Shown piece after piece: positions 62,374-64,000 of a DNA stretch of 64,000 nt. Origin of the DNA: Brevibacillus brevis NBRC 100599 (lineage in GTDB: Bacteria; Bacillota; Bacilli; Brevibacillales; Brevibacillaceae); the NCBI RefSeq assembly GCF_000010165.1, contig NC_012491.1, forward strand, positions 357,501 to 421,500, written 5' to 3'. The translations under genes were made by a program, and so were the position numbers. Below the pieces are notes generated by a model, which was not told the origin of the DNA, did no database searches, and saw nothing but the letters and a program-made list of their open reading frames with translations. The stretch's first letter is position 1. Each line of letters begins with the position of its first letter.

Positions 62374-63738
62374 TTATTCCCGGTTCGTCATCGGTTTGTA
62401 GAGCTGACGAATCTCCTCCGCGGTAAGCTGCATGGATCGATATTCCGCGAGAGCAGCCTTTCCAAGGGTAGGGGTTGTTTGCGGTAAAATGGCGATCAAA
62501 ACTTGTTTGCCCTCTTCCTTCAGCAAAATGTAGGGAACTTGCTTTTGCTTCAATCCGCTCTCAAATTTGATCCATTCGTTTTGTGGAATGCTTTGCAGCG
62601 TTAGTAATTCCGCCTTATTTTTCCCATTCGCACCGTAATATTGGAATCGGACTAGAAGTGGATTCGTATCATGGTTGATGGAGATGGTGTACTTTTCGCC
62701 CCATTTTGCCGGAATCTTGAGGTCAAAGCCCTGTGAGTAATTTTGATAATGATCCTCGATGTGTTTCAAGCCCGTTTTCCCGTCCCATTGGAAGTAGGAG
62801 GAGACCCAAGGGATTTCTGCCATGGCTAAATCCTCTGTCCCAGCGGGTTGTATCTTTGTGCCGATCTCGATGATGCCATCACCGTTGATATCTTCACTTT
62901 CCAAAGAATACGGCTTGAAGGTCAGGTCCATCTCTCCTTCTATTTTTGCCAAAGGGTTGGACAGTTGTCCATTGTCCCAGAGGAGTAGTTCAGTGGAAGC
63001 AGAGTGAGCACCTAATCCAGCATCAATAAATAGTCCGTTTCGGGTTGGTGATGCTTTTCCGATGATAGCCTGATAGTAGCCATTCACATATCCGTCAAGG
63101 GCTAGCTCCGTCTTTTTGGCGATTGTGCCGTTCGCCGCCCCATACAGCTCGGCTTTGGATGTGAAGTTATTTTTATCGAGAACAACGAGAGCGAGATCCT
63201 CCTGATTATCTCCTGTCAAATCGCCTACGGCCATAATGGTATAGGGCTGCTTCATCAATTCCTGGGTCATATTATTCGCTAGCGAATAAACGGAGAGCTC
63301 CTTGTTCAAATCTTCGCCGCCGCCCATTCCAATCAGCATTTCTGGAATTTTGTCCCCTGTGAGATCTTGAAAGGAGACGTAATCCAATTCACTGCCGACA
63401 CCCGTAAAGGAGGAGAGCTTTTCCCAGTTTCCTTGCTTTTGGGTAAGCACAAGCACACCGATTTCATAATCGGTTTTTTCGGTTTTGTAAAAAGCGACGA
63501 CCTCTGCAACCCCATCTCCGTTTAGGTCCTGTAGGGAGACGGCACTGGCTTCTGCGGGATGAAGAGGAACAGATAATTGTGACCCAGCCGGCAAAAATTG
63601 CATGACGGCCTGATTGATCGATTTTTGATCGCCGTCTGCTGACGGGGCGCGCATCAATTCATTGGGTGTATCTGTGAGTCCGCAACCGCTAACAAGCGAG
63701 GCGCAGAGTGCTGTCGTTACGAGCCAAGCCTTTTTCAT
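62374..63738 (-). CDS. Lipoprotein with VCBS/FG-GAP-like repeats
   Basis: A 454-aa exported lipoprotein; lipobox VSGC places the modified Cys at 19. Repeated Ca2+-loop-like motifs occur: DLNGDGVAE, DLTGDKIPE, DLTGDNQED and DINGDGIIE, each after a hydrophobic strand, as in VCBS/integrin-type beta-propellers. Located upstream of a two-component operon in the same direction, so it could be an accessory sensor (inference). Confidence 0.85.
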   Translation of the reverse strand: MKKAWLVTTALCASLVSGCGLTDTPNELMRAPSADGDQKSINQAVMQFLPAGSQLSVPLHPAEASAVSLQDLNGDGVAEVVAFYKTEKTDYEIGVLVLTQKQGNWEKLSSFTGVGSELDYVSFQDLTGDKIPEMLIGMGGGEDLNKELSVYSLANNMTQELMKQPYTIMAVGDLTGDNQEDLALVVLDKNNFTSKAELYGAANGTIAKKTELALDGYVNGYYQAIIGKASPTRNGLFIDAGLGAHSASTELLLWDNGQLSNPLAKIEGEMDLTFKPYSLESEDINGDGIIEIGTKIQPAGTEDLAMAEIPWVSSYFQWDGKTGLKHIEDHYQNYSQGFDLKIPAKWGEKYTISINHDTNPLLVRFQYYGANGKNKAELLTLQSIPQNEWIKFESGLKQKQVPYILLKEEGKQVLIAILPQTTPTLGKAALAEYRSMQLTAEEIRQLYKPMTNRE

Positions 63739-63809
63739 TTCAAATGTTCCTTTCTATTGCTGCATCCATTTGACTATATTGTAGCTTGCCCATCCCGCAA
63801 ATTTGTTGC

Positions 63810-63833
63810 AAAACGGTAAAAAAACCCGTTTTT
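63810..63833. terminator. Terminator-like hairpin
   Basis: AAAACGG / CCGTTTT around an A-rich loop, between the lipoprotein gene and the next gene. The rest of 63739-63992 shows nothing else I can call. Confidence 0.4.
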
Positions 63834-63992
63834 GAGCTTTTCATGAACGAACGAACATGCTCTAAGCTACCTTATACAGGAAAAAAGTGCGAGAGAACAG
63901 GGAACATTGTACTAGCAACAATTGACCTAGCAAATTCGTTTAAAAATGTAGGATAGGAGTTGGATGTTATCTATACGAAGGAGGAGAATAGG

Positions 63993-64000
63993 ATGAAAGC
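63993..64000 (+). CDS. Start of a further gene (partial)
   Basis: ATGAAAGC at the window edge is preceded by GAAGGAGGAGAATAGG, a very strong ribosome site. Only two codons and part of a third are visible; no product can be given. Confidence 0.6.

Overview
This window looks like a chromosomal segment of an aerobic, endospore-forming Firmicute, most probably Brevibacillus (Paenibacillaceae). The clues are sporulation-linked genes (ytaF-like, yunB-like, a YloB-type Ca2+ ATPase), strong AAGGAGG-type ribosome binding sites, many intrinsic terminators, and a gene set typical of that genus. The genus call is an inference from memory of gene content, not from a search.

Layout. 1-600: the 3' end of a 23S rRNA followed directly by a terminator, with no 5S gene. 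762-4211: an OmpR-type two-component pair, a HesB/IscA-like protein and an unrecognised protein. 4287-10278: a sigma-54 module on the minus strand, consisting of an N-acylamino-acid racemase/OSBS-like enzyme, an M20 amidohydrolase and a YfcC-type transporter, preceded by a perfect -24/-12 promoter, a palindromic upstream site and the gene for the enhancer-binding activator. 10466-12791: LytTR regulator and CoA-transferase. 12875-14639: MFS transporter and divergent Lrp/AsnC regulator. 14716-17093: bd-type quinol oxidase. 17242-19745: an electrophile/quinone stress cluster (pirin, DoxX, azoreductase, MhqR-like repressor) with three matching operators. 19937-22955: pseudouridine catabolism (psuK, psuG) and a VanZ-like protein. 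23068-25859: copper export (copA, copZ) with two CsoR-type boxes.

25860-27144 has no protein gene: it holds two approximately 200-nt imperfect palindromes and a cyclic-di-AMP (ydaO/yuaA-type) riboswitch that leads into a glycine-betaine-type ABC transporter (27145-30126). A second c-di-AMP riboswitch (31236-31362) leads, through a 500-nt untranslated stretch, into a kdp potassium pump operon: a new 35-aa membrane peptide, kdpF, kdpA, kdpB, kdpC, then a protein with two tandem KdpD sensor units and no histidine kinase, an unknown protein and an arginase-fold protein. K+ and osmolyte uptake are therefore both placed under the same second messenger.

40708-46766 is a family expansion: one secreted DUF4179-like protein and two near-duplicate ECF sigma/anti-sigma pairs with duplicated leaders. 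46826-48128: TetR plus HXXEE membrane protein with a near-perfect operator. 48231-53683: YtaF-like, Ca2+ ATPase, YunB-like, and a copper-amine-oxidase-N-domain protein. 53726-58050: an NreB/NreC-like oxygen sensor pair (C-x2-C-x11-C-x2-C in the PAS domain) directly upstream of a ba3-type cytochrome oxidase operon, with GGG-N4-CCC palindromes in front of both. 58108-59623: SDR enzyme and nitroreductase. 59738-60140: a type I toxin-antitoxin locus (27-aa holin-like toxin with a convergent antisense RNA). 60248-63738: a second OmpR-type two-component pair and a VCBS-like lipoprotein. The window ends two codons into another gene.

The most unusual signals are the kinase-less tandem KdpD protein under c-di-AMP riboswitch control, the NreBC-ba3 oxidase module with its shared palindromes, the paired giant palindromes at 25943-26435, and the unannotated-size type I toxin locus.
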